Assembly: GCA_009927565.1 (NCBI GenBank)
Contig: RFMT01000386.1
Coordinates: forward strand, 1 to 7,482
Origin: Acidimicrobiia bacterium
GTDB taxonomy: Bacteria > Actinomycetota > Acidimicrobiia > Acidimicrobiales > Ilumatobacteraceae
Length of the DNA stretch: 7,482 bases
Direction: 5' to 3'
Of the stretch, positions 6,243 through 7,482 are shown one piece after another. A model generated the notes under the pieces. That model was not told the origin of the DNA. It was given only the letters and a program-made list of their open reading frames with translations, and searched no databases. The stretch's first letter is position 1, and each line of letters starts with the position of its first letter. The position numbers were made by a program, and so were the translations under genes.

Positions 6243-6256
6243 GAGGGTTCAGGAAT

Positions 6257-6262
6257 TAAAAT
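6257..6262 (+). promoter_or_regulatory. Candidate -10 element (TAAAAT) for nfu-meaB
   Basis: TAAAAT matches five of six bases of TATAAT. It would place the transcript start about 8 bases before an AGGA (6268-6271), leaving a short leader before GTG 6278. No -35 was found at 17 bases. Confidence 0.45.
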
Positions 6263-6267
6263 TAGAC

Positions 6268-6271
6268 AGGA
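6268..6271 (+). promoter_or_regulatory. Ribosome binding site fixing the GTG start of nfu
   Basis: AGGA six bases before GTG 6278 is the clearest Shine-Dalgarno in the window. It selects the GTG over the out-of-frame ATG at 6271, which stops after a few codons. Confidence 0.5.
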
Positions 6272-6277
6272 TGTTCA

Positions 6278-6508
6278 GTGTCGATTCGCACCCAAGTTGA
6301 AGAAACGATTGAAGTGATTCGCCCGGCTTTGCAGGCCGACGGCGGTGACATCATTTTGCGTGAAGTTGACGAGACAACTGGTGTCGTAAGTGTGACTCTT
6401 ACTGGCGCATGCGGAACGTGCCCAGCGTCGGACCAAACGCTAAAAGCGGGTATCGAGCGCATTATGCGCGACCGAATTGACGGTATCACTGAGGTCATTG
6501 CGGTTTAA
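6278..6508 (+). CDS. Stand-alone NifU C-terminal-domain (Nfu-type) Fe-S protein
   Basis: A 76-residue protein that is only the Nfu domain. It opens with VEETIEVIRPALQADGGDI, the conserved helix and turn of the family, and has the cluster-binding CxxC in ACGTCPAS (Cys45 and Cys48). Two such subunits usually bridge one [4Fe-4S] cluster, which is passed to apo-enzymes in the cytoplasm. GTG 6278 is the only start after the in-frame TAG at 6263 and has AGGA six bases upstream. The TAA stop is followed at once by the ATG of meaB with no gap and in the same frame, so the two are very likely cotranscribed and translationally coupled. Whether it serves a particular Fe-S enzyme of the neighbouring pathway or general assembly cannot be told. 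Confidence 0.94.
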   Translation: MSIRTQVEETIEVIRPALQADGGDIILREVDETTGVVSVTLTGACGTCPASDQTLKAGIERIMRDRIDGITEVIAV

Positions 6509-7467
6509 ATGAACTCACGTTCAACCGACACCAAAAAATTATTCGAGGATGCATGCGCCGGTGATCGCGCGGCGCTCGCACGATTGCTTTCTCTGATCGA
6601 GCGTGGCGGTGACGACGCGCGAAATGTGGGGAGGTTGGTTTATCCAAAAGTTGGCAATGGTTATGTAGTTGGCATCACCGGTGCACCAGGTGCGGGCAAG
6701 AGCACTTTGACTTCGTCGTTGATAAGTCACCTGCGCTCGAATGCGCAAGAAGTCTCGGTGTTGGCGATTGACCCGTCATCGCCGTTTACTGGTGGCGCAA
6801 TTTTGGGCGACCGTGTGCGAATGCAAAGTCATGCAACGGATGCAGGGGTTTTTATTCGCAGCATGGCGACGCGTGGTCATCTCGGTGGTTTAAGTTTGGC
6901 GACAAGTGAAGCCGTGCGGTTGCTTGACGCTGTTGGTTCGCCTTGCACCTTGGTTGAGACTGTCGGTGTGGGTCAAGTTGAAGTTGAGATTGCGCGCAAT
7001 GCCGACACGATTGTTGTCGTCGTTAACCCAGGTTGGGGCGATTCGGTGCAGGCAAACAAGGCAGGTCTGCTCGAATTGCCGATGTGTTTGTGATCAACAA
7101 AGCAGATCGACCTGGCGCCGACCAAACGCAGCGAGATCTCGAACAGATGCTTGAACTGTCTGAGATTGCACACGATGCGTGGCGACCAAAGATCGTGCGC
7201 ACGGTTGGCACGACTGGCGAGGGTGTCGAAGGGTTGTGGCAGGCGATTTCGGCTCACCGCGAGCATGCAACTCGAGATGGCTCGTTGGCAAAGCGACGCG
7301 AACAGCGGTTGCGCAATGAACTGCGGGCGATAATTGAGCGCCGTCTCGAGCATCGTGCGCGAGAGATTTGCACTGGCGAGCGCTGGGATGCGATTCAAAA
7401 TGAAATGTTGGCTCGATCACGCGACCCTTGGAGTTGTGCCGACGAAATGTTGGCGGGCATTTTGTAG
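6509..7467 (+). CDS. meaB: MeaB/ArgK-type GTPase chaperone of methylmalonyl-CoA mutase, frameshifted at about 7075
   Basis: G3E-family P-loop GTPase that guards adenosylcobalamin loading and protects methylmalonyl-CoA mutase from inactivation, in propionate/methylmalonyl-CoA metabolism. The first frame (6509-7093) has Walker A GAPGAGKST (residues 58-66), VLAIDPSSPFTGGAILGDR (84-102) with metal-binding residues, and ETVGVGQVEVE (150-160). It breaks after NPGWGDSVQANKAGLLE. The family continues with IADVFVxNKAD, and exactly that (IADVFVINKAD, holding the NKxD guanine-specificity motif) is found one frame over from 7075, running to TAG 7467. Adding one A to the AA at 7074-7075 gives 319 residues, the normal length. 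The C-terminal dimerisation region (RREQRLRNELRAIIE onward) is intact. It abuts nfu upstream and overlaps the next GTG by one base. If the break is real, the product lacks its NKAD motif and would be inactive. Confidence 0.92.
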
Positions 7468-7482
7468 TGAGCGAAACTCGGA
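7467..7482 (+). CDS. Start of the next gene in the nfu-meaB operon, cut by the window edge
   Basis: GTG at 7467 shares its G with the TAG stop of meaB (TAGTG) and opens VSETR before the window ends. The overlap is typical of coupled genes. Only five codons are visible, so the product cannot be identified; a gene of methylmalonyl-CoA or acyl-CoA metabolism would fit meaB but is a guess. Confidence 0.45.

Overview
This window looks like a compact, ordinary-core piece of an actinobacterial chromosome, most likely class Acidimicrobiia. The reasons are a class II GlpX fructose bisphosphatase, a MurA with aspartate in place of the catalytic cysteine (as in mycobacteria), a B12-linked MeaB, GTG starts, start codons just downstream of TANNNT -10 elements (leaderless style), and a small membrane protein with an HQGGWDE start. 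The lineage is an inference; base composition looks close to 50% GC, so not a typical high-GC actinobacterium. There is no RNA gene, CRISPR array, insertion sequence or phage signature.

Layout. 51-727 (+): secreted SGNH/GDSL-type hydrolase, tail-to-tail with glpX (710-1702, -). Divergent from glpX is a + strand series: an acidic protein of unknown function (1760-2263), a protein with a C-terminal J domain (2299-3005) and a small KANL3/TEX30-like alpha/beta hydrolase (3028-3603). The hydrolase overlaps tail-to-tail with an MFS transporter (- strand, to 4858 or 4834). The MFS and murA (4857-6125, +) start codons are back to back around a shared -10-like core. A previously uncalled 50-residue membrane protein (6078-6230, -) overlaps the 3' end of murA and is divergent from an nfu-meaB operon (6278-7467, +), which runs into a further gene cut by the window edge.

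The most striking feature is that three genes (the SGNH hydrolase, the J-domain protein and meaB) are each broken by one missing base, in each case beside a short homopolymer (GGG, GGG, AA), and each is restored to a sensible full-length protein by adding one base. Same sign and same context three times in 7.5 kb points to sequence or assembly error more than biology. Other points of interest are a partial 26-base-period tandem duplication at the J-domain/hydrolase junction, the bidirectional MFS/murA start region, the recurring leaderless-type promoters and the hidden small protein. I do not see a convincing new multi-gene system; the J-domain plus KANL3-like hydrolase pair is the least understood unit.

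Functionally the genes are unrelated housekeeping: gluconeogenesis (GlpX), peptidoglycan precursor synthesis (MurA), Fe-S assembly (Nfu), protection of adenosylcobalamin-dependent methylmalonyl-CoA mutase (MeaB), transport (MFS), and several hydrolase or chaperone-like proteins.
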